Source of the DNA: Malania oleifera
Taxonomy: Eukaryota; Streptophyta; Magnoliopsida; Santalales; Ximeniaceae
NCBI RefSeq assembly: GCF_029873635.1
Contig: NC_080424.1
Coordinates: 1,715,001-1,779,000 of the forward strand
Direction: 5' to 3'
Length of the DNA: 64,000 bases
Part shown: positions 35,902 to 49,732 of the stretch, one piece after another
How positions within the stretch are numbered: position 1 is the stretch's first letter
Layout: the number at the start of each line of letters is the position of its first letter
Translations under genes and position numbers: made by a program
Notes under the pieces: generated by a model
Database searches by the model: none
What the model was told of the DNA's origin: nothing
What the model saw: the letters and a program-made list of their open reading frames with translations, nothing else

Positions 35902-38790
35902 TGTAACGCCCTGACCCTCTAAGTGGGCCCAGAGTGCTACTAATCCATTCATTTACTTACTAACCGACATTCTAATATCATTTATGCATGGGAAAACATA
36001 AATGTAATCTTCCACTAATACCAGAGTTTTCTACATCTAACTACATTCAAAACAAACCATACTTCCACTTGTATCCAGATATACATATATCTCCAAAAAC
36101 ATAATCTACAACTTCCAATATTCACAACCATCCATTTTTCAGAAAATTTAAAATATAAAACATAAAATATATAATATACACATCCCAAAATATTATCAAA
36201 ATTATACCATTTTCCTCAAAAATGTTATTGTTAATTAAGGTGTAATCCCAAGAGGGGAGGGGGGTGAATTGAGTAATTTTAAAACCTTTAAAGTTAATTA
36301 CCCTTTAATCCCAATTTCTATGTTTAACAAATTAAATGCAGGAGTTTGAGGCTGATTTAAATTTATTTTATCAATGAATTCTTTTTACCCAATTAAGTGC
36401 GTGTGGAGTTATTCAACATACACATGCAAGATAGAAATTGAAATGCGGTGCGAAAATAAAAAGATAAGGGAAGAGAGAAGGCAAACATAGATTTTACAAG
36501 GTTCAACCAACCCGTCCTACGTCCTCGCCTTGAGCAACCCACTCAAGGATTCCACTAATTCCCTACTCCTTTAACCGGGACGGAGCTTCCTTTACATCTA
36601 CTACTTACAAGAGGTACAACTTCCTCCTCACCCTATTCACAACCCGAACCATGATTACAATATAATATCAAATCTGCAAAATAACTCAAGATTCGCTTAT
36701 AACAAAGCTAGTGAGTACAATCGAAACCTATCATGTATACATATGATGAAACTTGAAGCTCAGTATGTATGAAAACGATACAATCGTTATATGAATGAAA
36801 TGCTTCAACCAATTTCCCTTTTATCAAATCTCTCAAGTAATGATATAAGTAAAAGTTTTGGAGAAAATTAGGGTTCTAGTTCACTTTGCAAAAATGCACA
36901 AATATCAAATGTGAACTTATCAAAAGCTTTGCCTTGAATATTATATCGATAAAAATAAAAAAGCTTTCTTTCAAATATTCAACCACAATATGATTTTTGT
37001 AATATGCAAATATATATATATATGATTTCCAAAGATCAAAAACCTAATATAAAGTATTTCAGAAAATATCCCTCAATAATATAAATAGTTATGAACACTA
37101 AGGATATTTACTCAAGTGGTTTTGTGATATAAAAAACATAGAGCCTTTAATTGAATACACACTTAAATAAAAAACGTTTAACCAATGGCGAAAACCTTTC
37201 TTAAGTAGTGATCTTATCTAAATGATTTATAAGTAAACACACTCAAGATCAATTACTCAGCTTATATTCAATAATAGATTTTGAGATGAAAAACTCTTTG
37301 AAATCTAAATATCAACAAACCAATTAGTTTATATGAAGAATTCTATGAGAATAAATATTAACAAGTATATTGGTTTTCCAAACCTCAATATCAAAATGAT
37401 TGCAAAATAATTACAAGAAAACCTTTTGAGGATCAAAATCGCTTTAGCTTAGATTTGTAGTATAAGATTTGGAATCCCAATCACAACCTCAGTAGTGTGA
37501 TCTCCCAAGCTATGCTAATATGCTCAATCATATGCCAAAAGTCCGATTTTCTTCTTCTTGTGGTTGTTTCTTATCGTTCTTCTTGTTCTTGTTGATCTTT
37601 GTTTAGGCATTAGGGTTTTGATGTTCATTATATAGGTACCTTACCCTTAGAATGAATCTTAACCATTGGATTAAAAAAATAATTCGCAAGTTCTCTCAAT
37701 AAAAATTAAATTTTTAAACTTTCCCTCAAGTTTAGACAACTGAGGGTTAAGGTTTAGACGACTGAAATTCCGTAGAGTTTCAAAAATTTAACTTGGACAC
37801 AGGGTCAGGCGACTGAAGTTGGGGTTTAGTCTTTTGAAGTGTCGAATTCAGATGACTGAAGTCTGAGTTCAGTCTTTTGATGTGCTTCTTCCAGGTTCTG
37901 TGTTTCACCATAAATTCTTCAGACGACTGAACTTAATCTTCGGTCTTTTGAAGAAATTCTTCAGACGACTGAACTTAACTTCGGTCTTTTGAAGTTACAT
38001 CTTTAGATGATTGAACGTTGAGTTTGGTTTTCTACACTAACCAATTTCTAAATTTTCCATTTTAATTTGAAAAATTTTCTTTTGCACTTTCTTTTTGCTC
38101 TTTTGTAAAATATTTTTCAAGGTTTTAAAAATATCTCTAAATCCATAAATATCCCCTAAAGATGTTCATGAGATGCATGAGTCCTAAAGTCAGTTTAGGG
38201 TATATTTTGAGTTTCAAATTAAATCATATGAAATATGTGAATACATTAGTTCTAAATACTCATTTCCATGATGATCTTGAACTTGCCACTTGCATCTTCA
38301 TTCTTCAACTCTTTTAATTCTATGGATTGTGCCAACATGTATATTCTTTAATCTTCATGGCTTTCATGACTTGCTAGCCTTCCATGTATGCTAAATATTG
38401 TTCATGTTCACAATCTCAATGCACAGATCAAATACCAAGTGATTTGTCATTATCAAAACAGGATTAGACTCATAGAGTTAACAATTATAATAGTTCGAGT
38501 TCTCTAAGCTCGATCTCGTGGAGGTCCTGAAAAAGATAAGTTCATATACGAGTGAGACACATCTCAGTAAGGGAAGAAATAATATATTAAAACAGTGTGT
38601 GGCCAACATGAGGTTTGTATATAACATATTATTCATCATTTGTAAATCATTAACATAATTTCTGAAATTATTTTCTAATCCTTTTCAGACACATGTAAGA
38701 TATTTTACTCACGAGATTACCTAAGGATATAGGTGATTACCCGCCCATACAAGTAGCACCCCTCTGCTCTGATACGTAGCACTTCTCCAC
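35902..38790 (-). mobile_element. LTR 6, truncated member of the same LTR family, split by another element
   Basis: The plus strand starts TGTAACGCCCTGACCC, the inverse of the ends seen in LTRs 1 and 5. It is interrupted at 36,229-38,483. It resumes with GAGTGAGACACATCTCAGTAAGG near 38,550 (the conserved family block) and CCCGCCCATACAAGTAG near 38,740, matching the 16.5-16.7 kb region of LTR 1. Beyond about 38,790 the match stops, so its promoter half with the palindromes and TATA is missing. No second terminus was found. Confidence 0.75.
36229..38483 (-). mobile_element. Second type of LTR-like element (2,255 bp), inserted in LTR 6
   Basis: The plus strand starts TGTTAATTAAGG and ends GAGTTAACA, with flanking pentamers GTTAT and ATTAT (one mismatch). 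On the minus strand it begins TGTTAACTCTATGAGTC and ends near CTCTTGGGATTACACC. That text is familiar from large plant LTR repeats, possibly copia of the SIRE/Maximus type (from memory, unsure). No coding domain, so probably a solo LTR. On the minus strand a repeated TTCAGTCGTCTGAA-type array (38,030-37,735) lies upstream of TATATAA at 37634-37628. Confidence 0.7.
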
Positions 38791-41700
38791 ATGGTGCTTT
38801 CTTTTCTTCCTTTTGCCAAAACCTTTGAAAGAAGGAAAGCATATACCTTCCTAAAAAACAAGACAAGTTCATTGCTTTCCAAAAACGACAAACAAATTAT
38901 TTCAAACTTCAATTGAAAATGTACAGTGCAAGAATAAAGATGTGTGACAAGTTGTGACTTTCTAATTTACTAAAAAAGTATGTTTTAAATGGAATTAACA
39001 TATCAATAAATTAATACAATAAGTTCACAATTCTACTTTTGAAAAACGTCGTAGGAGCTTTTTAAGATTCTTGTCTACGGTCAAGTAATAAAGAATTCTT
39101 TGTTAATGAAAATGCTAAAACCTTTATGCTTAACAATGATACTAATATTTGACATACATTAAGCCATTAATAAGCAGGGTCATTGATTGGCATCAAAAGT
39201 TCTTTATAAGTCTACTCAAGAAGCATGTTGAGTGACTTGCTAAAATATCGGAAGAATAATATTAAACAATTAGTTGAATAATTTGTAAGTTGTTGTTCAA
39301 AGTATAGTAGTGGTGTATTAGTCATATACATGCCCTACTTAATCCCTAAAAATGTGAATAACAATTGCTAGTCTTGGCATTTGAATGTTAGACCTTGAGG
39401 ATTATGATATTAATCTAGTGACATATTGAAGAAAGACTAACCCTAATGACTTTTATTTTTATATTTTATCTTAAGGATTAAAATTGATGAGTGTCAAAAA
39501 GATGAAATAAACACTTTACTCTCGACCCTATATTTAAAATCATAAATCTGAAAAACTTTAGATAGGAATTCATACACTTATAATATAAAAAGAAAGATGA
39601 AAGAAATTCTTAATAAGGAATAAGGAAAAAAGAAAGGAAAAGAAAAAAGGTACAAGTTGAGTGGAAGAGAATGAAAGGGGTGCATGTATGGACATGAGGG
39701 GTTGGGAATGTTACATCAGGAATTACTCAAAGAGATGAACAAGTGGGTGGCAGTGGAGATGAAGACAATAAAATGGGATATTTCAGGGAATATCCAATTA
39801 ATTAGTTAGGGCTCCCATCACACACCCTCTGCCCATCCAAGCCCCCTCCTTTCTTTATCTTTTTTTTTTTTTTTTTTTTTTAAGGATATATTGGTTTCCT
39901 GGGTTTGCGCGCCAGACTAATCTCACGCTTACGCCAACTATGCCCTCAGCCAACACGTAGGAGGTAAATCGTGGATGTGCCCTACAGGTGGTAGGGTATT
40001 CTTACAGCCACTAAATTAAGCTTCAAGCCACATCTTAATTTTTTTTTTATAAAAAAAGAAAAATGAATATGTAAGTTTAATCTCTTAATTATTTAATTAA
40101 ATAAATTTACATTGTTTGAAATCATGATCTATCTCATCATAAGAATTACTTTTACAACTAAATTAACCCTTGTCTAGTTTAGAATTTGGAATGAATACGA
40201 GTGAAATTGAAAATTCTAATTTAGTCACTTTATTTCCCGAAAATAGAAATGGTTCATTGTCATTCGGGTTTGGATTTTTTTAAATAGGTAGCAAAATTAT
40301 TAGAATGCATACAGTATTTTATAATGAATTCGGTATTTTTATTTTCATTATTTTTGTTATTATCATAAAAGACGATAATGTCATTTTAAGATTAAAAACT
40401 TATTTCTCTTCTTAAAATTGACATTCTTTGTCACATTCCCTTAAAACTTTTCATAAGTAACAATATGAGTTTAGTAGTAAAGTTCACTATGAATGATTCT
40501 CAATACACAGATACAAGATGTTAATTTGTTCTTGTGCATTTTCGTTTTTCCATTGACACTTCTGCAGTCTCAAAATATCTAGCACTATTAACCTGATGTT
40601 TGGATTATCAGATAGGAGGAACAAGTACTTTTTTTTTGTTGTACATGCTTTACGAATTAACTAATTAATGTTTTTCCTCATCCAAAATCCTAGCCATCCT
40701 ACCGCTAACACGTACACAACTAGAGGTCAAATAGGATCTCATATTTTGTTTATGCCACATTTAATAATTAACCTGAAAAATGCCATATATATAAGTAGAG
40801 GTTTAAAGCAATTAATTCTCTCTCGACACAAAATTCCTATGTATGCATATTAGATCTTTGACTCTTAGTAATAATTAAAATTATTATACATTTCATAATT
40901 TCACTATTTTTCAAAGTTAGTTCCCTTTTGAATTCCATATTTCACGAAAACAAATATCTGAAATTATAGAAAAAAATACTCTTATGTGATAAGGGGCACA
41001 ATATCCTCATGACACAAGTCTTTCTTGAAACTAAGATCTTGAAATTTATAGTTAAAAATTATCTTCCATCAAATGAAAGTCTTCTACATGTATATCTAAA
41101 TGATTACATGTCTACCAAAATAACCAAATTGTCAGCAATAACTGCTCTATTAGTAATGTAAAAATGTAGTTTATCAATCTAAATAAAAATAATATAATTT
41201 ATTGCTTTTTTGACATCCTACAATAGACACTTGTGATACATAATGAAGCTTCTCTTTTTAAAAAGAAAAGGTCTGTTTTAGGCGTTATCACTGTTCAAGA
41301 GACTAGCTGTTTTAATAATGAAGAATTTTAAGCTTCAAACACGGGGGGCTAACATTTTGTATTGATTTTTTTTTTTTCCTTTTAATCTTTGAATGATTTT
41401 TTATAAATATGACAAGGTTGATTGCTCAAACATTTATGTATATTTAATTATGTACTGGCATCATTTTAGGACATCTTGACAACCATTAGCACAAAAACCA
41501 AAGATAAGTCCTCTGCAATGGGCGTTTATTTTTTGGGCAGTCATCCTGCAACTTTCACAATTTAAATTAATCTCTTTTGAATAGCTTTTGGGTGTTTCAT
41601 CAACTCCTTTTGTTCAGTCGATTAAGGACCAAACATTCACAACTCTTAAACTCTTTCTAAATCAGAAAATCTTACTTTTCTATTGGACATTGATTTTACC

Positions 41701-42005
41701 CACAACTAGCACAATTTGTTGACTTCAAAATGAAATAGCTACAAATCATTGAATTCAAAACAATTCTTATTCCAACACTTAACTATTGGTACAGAGAAAT
41801 AGCTCATCACACTGGGGATGAAGATGAACAGATATTTTAGAAACCTGTTGGAGGCACTAGGGCTTTAAGTGGTACACCTGGGATAACAAGAAACAAGATC
41901 TCGAGAAGCAATCTGCTCCCATCGTTGCTCATAAAAATCTTCCAGATAAAAAATAAAACACCCACTAATCCCTTTCTACAGAAAAATGAGAGAAAGAAAC
42001 AGGAC
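38791..42005. other. Gene-poor AT-rich stretch downstream of TFIIE alpha
   Basis: No coding frame, RNA or recognisable retroelement domain. Contains a poly-T run of about 22 bases at 39,860-39,882, followed by a GC-richer patch at about 39,900-40,010. The end near 41,800-42,005 should include the 3' untranslated region of the minus-strand TFIIE alpha gene. Confidence 0.4.
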
Positions 42006-45000
42006 TCAACCCTCCTCCCAGTCAATATCGTCATCCTCGTCTTCTGAAGCATCAGCTGCAGCATTCAAGTCATTAACCTTGTAACTTGCACCTGCATTGC
42101 CTGCAATAGTATAGAAAAAAACAGGGTCAATGCCTGATGAACCAATTAAGAAATTGACAATCCAGTGAATCCATAGAACCATCACAGAAAATTTATGGGA
42201 AGCACACAAAATATCATGCTATTTTACACCAATATCTCAGGTTTTTTTTTTTGGGCCAGTAGATTACTCTTTTCCAACAAAGACTTAAAACTTCCTATAC
42301 ACCAAAATCAAGTTGTTCAAAGCCTTCAAGCCTAATTGCTTGGGAGCAGGAAATACAAATCCTTTATGTCATGTTTGTTTTGCAGAATGGAATGGGATAG
42401 TAATAGAATGGATTGAAAGTTTGAATGGAGAGCATGAAGTTTGGTACATAGGAATGGAATGGAATGAAATTTGAATGCTTTATTTTGATAAATTTTGCGA
42501 ACAGAGAACTTTACAAGAACAGTATTTTATTGTAAATCCATATCAATAAATTCTTAATATGTGTCATATTGCCAAGAAATGTCTACTTGATTACTAATAA
42601 ATTAATAATATTGCCAATAGGCTTCATGGGAAGGTGTAATTTATCACATGTGCAGTGGCTAATGCTGAGTCTACCAACTCAGTACCTAAAATACAAGCAA
42701 GGCCATCAACAAGCATCACCAAAGCATTGTGAGATAAATGCTATTTAAGTGGAAGTGTTTCCACTTGCCATAAATGAAAAGTGCCATCATCAAATTTTAA
42801 ACTAATCTACCATTTTCCTAGTGAGGGGATCTGTGACGATGAGATTAACTTTTGAAAGGAATTTTTCATAATATTTGATTTTATATCTCTCTGTGCGTGT
42901 CACATTTCCCTTCTATGCTAGATTAGTCTATTCTATTAAAGTGGAAAAGCTAGCTGTTCTGTCTGCTAGGAGCTCTAGTTGTGTGGAGTCCTCAAAATGT
43001 TACCATGATATCCTGGACCTCAACCAATTACAATTGGATACCTAAATTAAGCAATGCAACAGAAGATGTGGTGAAAACAGAAAGAAACAATCTTCATATT
43101 CTAAAGACAATGCCATTGTCACGTATAATTTTGTAGGTTAGTGATTTGTTAGTTTTATTATGCTGTTTGGGTTGTTCTGAAGATTTCTTTTCCTTTTGGG
43201 ATAATCCTTCATATTTTACCCCTAGATAGTTCTACTTAAACTTGAAATGGAATAACTAATAGAAGTGAGCATTTATCTAACCCAACCCCACTCCCCCCCA
43301 AACCCCAACCTAACTAATTGAATCATATCTCTTCTTACCTAACGATATAATGATCATTCCTCGCCTATTTCTCTTTCAATCCTAATTTGTTGAACCAAGT
43401 TGGATCTGGTATTGGATTTTTATTCAAATAGAGTGTTTCGCACCCAAATATTAGAAAATTTGGTATGAAATTCCTATCTGCTAATCCACTAAATATAAAA
43501 ATCAAAATATTGAACTATTCCAATAGTAACCCAATCCAATTTTAATATTACATAGATAATAATATATAACAATTACACTCCGTTGAATAATTGGGTCAAA
43601 TGGAAGACCTAACTCCAATGATAGGTCTCTCCCTCTATTTATAATATATGTCTAAGTACTATACCAATAACCATAATACCCTTACTAACTCAGACTTACA
43701 TAAACACATAATAATAATAATGCTAAATGACTAAATAATCATTAACACTCCCCCCTCAAGCTGGAGCATATATGTCATATGCTCCTAGCTTATTACAAAT
43801 GAATTTCACAAGAGCACCCCCCCTCAAGCTGGAGCATATATGTCATATGCTCCTAGCTTATTACAAATGAATTTCACAAGAGCACCGCCCAAGGCTTTAG
43901 TGAACAAATCAGCAAGCTAAAACTCATACTTCACATGAGTGGTTGTAATGAGTTTCTATACAAGTTTCTCCTGAATAAAGTGGTAATCAACTTCAATGTG
44001 CTTTGTCCACTCATGGAAGACCGGGTTGGAGGTAATATGAATAGTAACTCGATTATTCCACATCAACTCCATAGGTTGAGAATGTGGAAAACCTAGTTAT
44101 TTGAACATGTTCTTCACCAAACAAGTTCACATGTAGAGAGTGTCATATTTTCTATACTTTTACTCAGACCTAACCTACCCACCAGAGTTTGTTTCTTACT
44201 TTTCCAAGACAGCAAATTACCACCGACAAAGATACAATACTCAGTACTGGATCTTCAGTCAGAATCCGACCTAGCCTAATCTGCATATGTATATTCCTGA
44301 ATATGAGTATGACCCTAATCCTAATATACGAGATCTCTCCCTAGTGCACCTATGAGATAATTCAATATGCGAATAATTGCATCCTACTGACTTGTTCTTG
44401 GGGAATCGAGAAACTGACTTGCAACACTTGTTGCAAAGGATATGTTTGGTCAAGTGATTGTAAGATAATTCAACTTTCCAAAACGTCTTCAATACCACCC
44501 TAGGTTAGGCAACAAAAAACCCATATCTGGCACTTACTATTGGGATCCATGGGCATATCAACAAGTTGGGAACCCAACAGCCCTGTCAAAAAACATACTT
44601 CTTCTGTAACAAGACATTTCTTATACGAGATCTCGATACTTTTATACCCAAGAAGTACTTCAATGGTCCCAAGTATTTGGTCTAAAATTTACTTTGTAGG
44701 AAAAACTTTAGGTCTTGGATACCTCAACATCGTCACCAGTGATCACATTGTCATCCACATACACAATAAGAAAAATCCTCCCAGATGGAGTATGACGATA
44801 AAATACAGAAGTACTATAGCACTAAATCAGCCAAACCATGCTCTGGGGGATTGTTTTAATCCATATAATGATTTCTTAAGCTGACACATTGAACCAAACT
44901 CTCCCTGAGCAACAAACCAAAGTGGTTGTTCCATATACCTTCTCATGAAAATCACCATGTAGGAAATAATTCTTCACATCCAATTGATGTAGAGGCCAAT

Positions 45001-48000
45001 GACAAGTAGTGCCTAAAGAGATGAATAAATGTACTTCGAAAAATTTAGCAACTAAAGAGAATGCGTGTGAATAATCCAAACCATACACTTGAGTATATCC
45101 CTTAGCAACAAGGTGGGCTATCAAACGAGCCACAGAACCATCAAGATTATGACTTTCACATTGTACACCCAACAACAAACAACCACATACTTATTAGAAG
45201 AAAAAGGTACCAAATCCCAAGTATCATTATCATGTAGTGCACACATCTCTTCAACCATTGCAGTTCTCCACCTAAAATGGGATAAGGGTTCAAAAATAGA
45301 TTTTGGAAGTGCATTTTCCTTTCCGAACAACTATAGGAGGATCGCCAGCATAGGAAATAAGATCATCTGACGAGGGAACTAGAGGCACAGTTGTAGAAGT
45401 TGGAGAAGGCTCTCCTCCCTTGAGTTGCCATGTGTATAGTTGCAAATTGGGATGATCCAAGCAACAAGAAGGACTCGAATTGGAAGAAGATGTAGGAGGA
45501 TTGGCACAGTTGCACGGATATTAGGTTGTGATTTGGAAGGCAAGGCAGAGGAAGGGACTCATCAAGGTCAAGAGAACTAAAGGAATCAGAGTAGTATGGT
45601 GTAAACTCAAAAAAGGTGACATTAGCAGAGAAAGAATCGATATAAAGTAAGGCTATAACATTGATATCCCTTTTGAGTTTGGTTTGTAAGAGTAAGCACC
45701 AAACTAATCAAAGATACCAAGAAAAATGATATGTTAATAAGAAAATTTTGGATAAATACATTGCAAGACATCAAAGGATGACTGAAAATAGAGACGAAAA
45801 TCATTATGATTTGCTTGTTTCTGAAAATATTTTATCGCCCAGACTTTGTAGAGAATTGAGAATTCTAATTTGTTTCATAGGAATAGCCCAAAACATAAAA
45901 CAAGGATCCAACTTATCCTTTCCTAGAGTTAACTGATGGACAAAGGACATACACCCAAATATACAAGGAGGAAGGGAGAACAAAGGGCCTTGAGAAAGAT
46001 AATTGAATATGGGATTTTACCACCAAGGATAGAGGATGGCATTTTTTTGATTAGGGAGCAAACTATGAGCACAACATCACTCCAAGAAAAATTCAGGGAC
46101 ATTCATTTGATATGATAGGATACGAGTAATTTCAAGAATATGTCTGTTTTTCTGCTTTGCAACTCCATTTTGTTGTGGAATGTGGCACAAGAGGACTTAT
46201 GGATCATACCATAATTAGTCATATAGGTAGTGAATTGGGTACTGAAATACTCCTTAGCATTATCTCTACGAAGTATCTTGATTGGCATATATAATTAAGT
46301 CTTTATTTGAGAACAAAAGGCATAAAAGATATTAAACAATTCAAAACGATCCTTGATTAACTATAATCCAAGTCATCCTGGCATAGTCATCAACAAATGT
46401 AACAAAGTATCAAAACCCCAACTTCAACATGACATCACCAAGACCCCAAATAGCGGCATGGACTAGCATGAAAGGACTAAACACCCATTTGTCGACCCAG
46501 GAAGCAAAGGGAACACAATGATGTTTTCCCAATTGACAAGATTCACACTCAAGATAAGACATAGAACTCAATGTAGGAACTAGCTATTTCAAGTTGTCCA
46601 AGGAGGGATAACCAAGGCGACGATGGATTTGAAGTGATGTAGCTGCAGCTGTGCAGGCCATGGGAGGAGAAAGCGACTCAATGTAGCAAAGCCCGAGTCT
46701 CACGTCTTGTGTCAATTGTCTTCCTCGTCTTCAAATTCTGAATAACTATGGAATTAGGAAAGAAAGTGATGGAAAAATTTAGTGACTTTGTAAGTTTACT
46801 AATTGACATGAGATTGAAAGGGATTTAGGAATGTATAAACAGAAGAAAGAGATATGAAAGGAGTAGGATTTATTGCTCCTATCCCCTTAACCGCAATAGT
46901 GGACTCATCAACAAGAGTAACTTGAGGTAGATACTAGATGACATATAGATTATAGGGTTACCTTTTTGGACAAAAGATGCAATGTGATAAGATGCTTGTT
47001 GAGACAATTGATACTGTAGAAACCTTGAATACTCCTCTGATATTGTCACAGTACACGAGTCACTCAAACATGTGACTAACGAGGGAACCATACTTTTGGG
47101 ATTTGCAAACTCCATCCCAAGACTCAAACTTAGACCAATGATAACAAGATTAATTGCAGGAACAATTGGGACCGCCATGAACAAGGTAGCCCACCATGAA
47201 CGAATCACAAATAAATCAGTACAAGACTGCCACAGCACCAAGAAACTCAGATACAGCCCCAAGAAACCAACACACAGCACTAGAACATTTGGAGAGGTGA
47301 ACCACCGAAACTACCACAGACAAATCACCAACAAACTTATATAACACTGCCGCAGCCTCACAAAAACAGCTTATAAACACTACCACTGATCCAAGAGACT
47401 CACCGATGACCTTTATTAATGCTGAACAACAACTAACAGATTACCATGAGTGCACAGTCAAAACAAAGATTGGATCTTTGCGCAAAACACATGCCCAACA
47501 GCTTGATATTTTGGTGCATGGAAGGAATTAGAACATTGAATAAAAAACACGGCATATCCCACTGTTTCAGACCCTATAAACTCAATAATCATCGACAAAC
47601 AGCTTCACATAGCCTCAAAAAACCATTCCTTGGATGCAGCACATGAGCAATTAAAAAGGTGAGATCTTTGGACAAAAAACCTCACAAAAAACTCCATTAA
47701 TATGTTTATAGAGGGCCTCTAGCACTTCTGGATAAACTCTGGCCAAAAAGTGGCTTCACGCGCCAGCATGTGGGGTCAGCCAGGGCAGCCTTTGACCGGT
47801 GCGTGAGGGAGCATGGGGCACTGCCTGGAGATGGAATTTCAGAAGGGGGGCAAATCGGCAGTGTCTGTGGGTGGCTATGGTGTTGTTTTTGCAAAATCTA
47901 CAGTAGATTTTGTGTTCCTGAGCTGGCAGCGTCACGCACAAAATTTCTAGCGACTGGTCTGACTACCAGATAATGCTGGAACATTCTAGGGCCATGGTGT

Positions 48001-49689
48001 TGCTGGAAATTCTTCTATGATGGTAGACATGCAGCGGATTTAGGGTTTTAGGCTTCAGTTTTGATGGTGGTTGTAACAATTAGGGTTTAGGTCTCACCAT
48101 CATGTTCTGATACTATGTTGAATAATTGGGTAAAATGGAAGACCTAACTTCAGTGATAGGTCCCTCCCTCTATTTTTAATATATGTCTAAGTATAATACG
48201 AATGACCCTAATACCCTTACTAACTCACACTGACTAACATAACTCTTAACACATAATAATAATGCTAAATGACTAAATAACCATTAACACCTACAAAAAT
48301 GCAATACACAATCATGCCTTCTCTTTTCATTTTTAAATGAATTTTAGTTGAAGTGGTAACTTATTATGCAAATAAAATGTTAATAGATATATTTACGGTG
48401 GTGCTACAAAAATGGATCATATTTCAACATTTATGAATTATGATTTTAAGAAATAGACGATAATCCTTGAATAACAATTTATGCTCCATTCAACACTTTC
48501 AAAGATTAATTAAAATTTGAAAGCAGCTTAACAAATCGTGAAATGTACCTGCAGGTGGAGCTTCTTCCCATTCAACATCTTCATCTCCCTCATCTTCTTC
48601 TCGTTTGGACTTCATGCCAACTTGACGATCAGATGTGCTAGAGATATTGTTTTCAACATGTGCGTTAGGCAATTCCTGCTGCTGCTTGGCAACTAATCCT
48701 TCCTGCTGCCTCTGAAGTATAGCAGCATAATATGCTTTAACATATTCATCCTACAACATAATTAAGAAATAACAGCACTCTCAGCAAAATGGAATTTAAG
48801 GGTCAAAAGGCACACATATGACAAAGATTCAAACAATAGGAGAAAAAAAAAATTTAGTCTCACTATACAACCCTGTATATACGCTGAAATCAAACTTTTA
48901 TCTTAGTAGATAAGTTATAGGATTTTAATATACTAAACCAATTGGAGTCCAAATCTGCTAATCTACAAATCAAATTTGGATATGTATTATTATGTACATT
49001 GTACAATAATATCTAATAATAACTTTGTACTTGCACAATAATGTTGTTTCTTTTCATTTCTAAGGAATTTTTACTTCAAAGTGAGAAAGAAATTTATGTT
49101 GGTACTACAGAGTTTGATGAAATTTCACGATAAAACATAAACACCTTTTACAGTTATGGTTTATGACAATTTATGTTCAATTTTATTGGCTTCATCAAGT
49201 AGAAAATTCAGATTGGATAGTTGGACTAGATATCCAAATCCTAACAGATATGAATTTGGATTGAACAATAGAATCATCCATCAAAAAATTGGATTGAGAA
49301 TTTTGATAAAGAAATCAGATTAGGACCATGATTTGGTCCAAATCTGATACATTTATACCCATACCTGTATATTCTTCTCATCATCTTTTTCAATTGCAGA
49401 CTTCTTGTCCTCAGGTAATCCAACAGGTGCAGAACTGCCGTCCATCTTTGTCTCCTGTTTCGCCACTCCACGTTGCTCTTTTGTAAGGTTCATCCCTTGC
49501 TTGATCATCCAAGGTGGTAAAACTTTCATAGAAGCACTTGCAGCTTCAGATTTAGCATCCTCTTCCTTAACTGCAACACCAGAAAATGCAACTTCAACCT
49601 GCCAATAAGCGCGCACATAAATTTCTTTAGCTAAAAGGTTTTGAAATACTCCCAACAGATTGAAGCATTACCCCCTGCCTCACCCCCTC

Positions 49690-49732
<43 letters not shown>

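Larger units (their letters stand above)
43581..48289 (-). mobile_element. Ty1/copia element with both LTRs in the last TFIIE alpha intron
   Basis: LTRs of about 167-173 bp lie at 43581-43747 (3') and about 48117-48289 (5'), roughly 85-90% alike by eye. Minus-strand reading order: a primer-binding-like TATCAGAAC next to the 5' LTR (about 48,103-48,112), a poorly readable gag/protease stretch (about 47,300-46,880), integrase (RRDNAKEYFSTQFTTYM near 46,260), RT (LVAKGYTQVYGLDYSHAFS, then LHQLDVKNYFLHGDFHEKVY, at 45,120-44,940), RNase H remnants (44,540-44,000) and the tail LGAYDIYAPA before GAGGGGGGAG. The roughly 1.2-kb gag region is shortened compared with complete copia. Stops and frameshifts make it inactive. 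No target-site duplication could be confirmed. It is on the same strand as its host gene. Confidence 0.9.

Noticed and set aside
38721-38912. 63-codon minus-strand frame
   Set aside because: Spans the truncated end of LTR 6 and flanking AT-rich sequence. No similarity recognised.
47446-47973. Several short frames on both strands near the copia 5' end
   Set aside because: They lie in the decayed gag region of the copia element and show no conserved domain.
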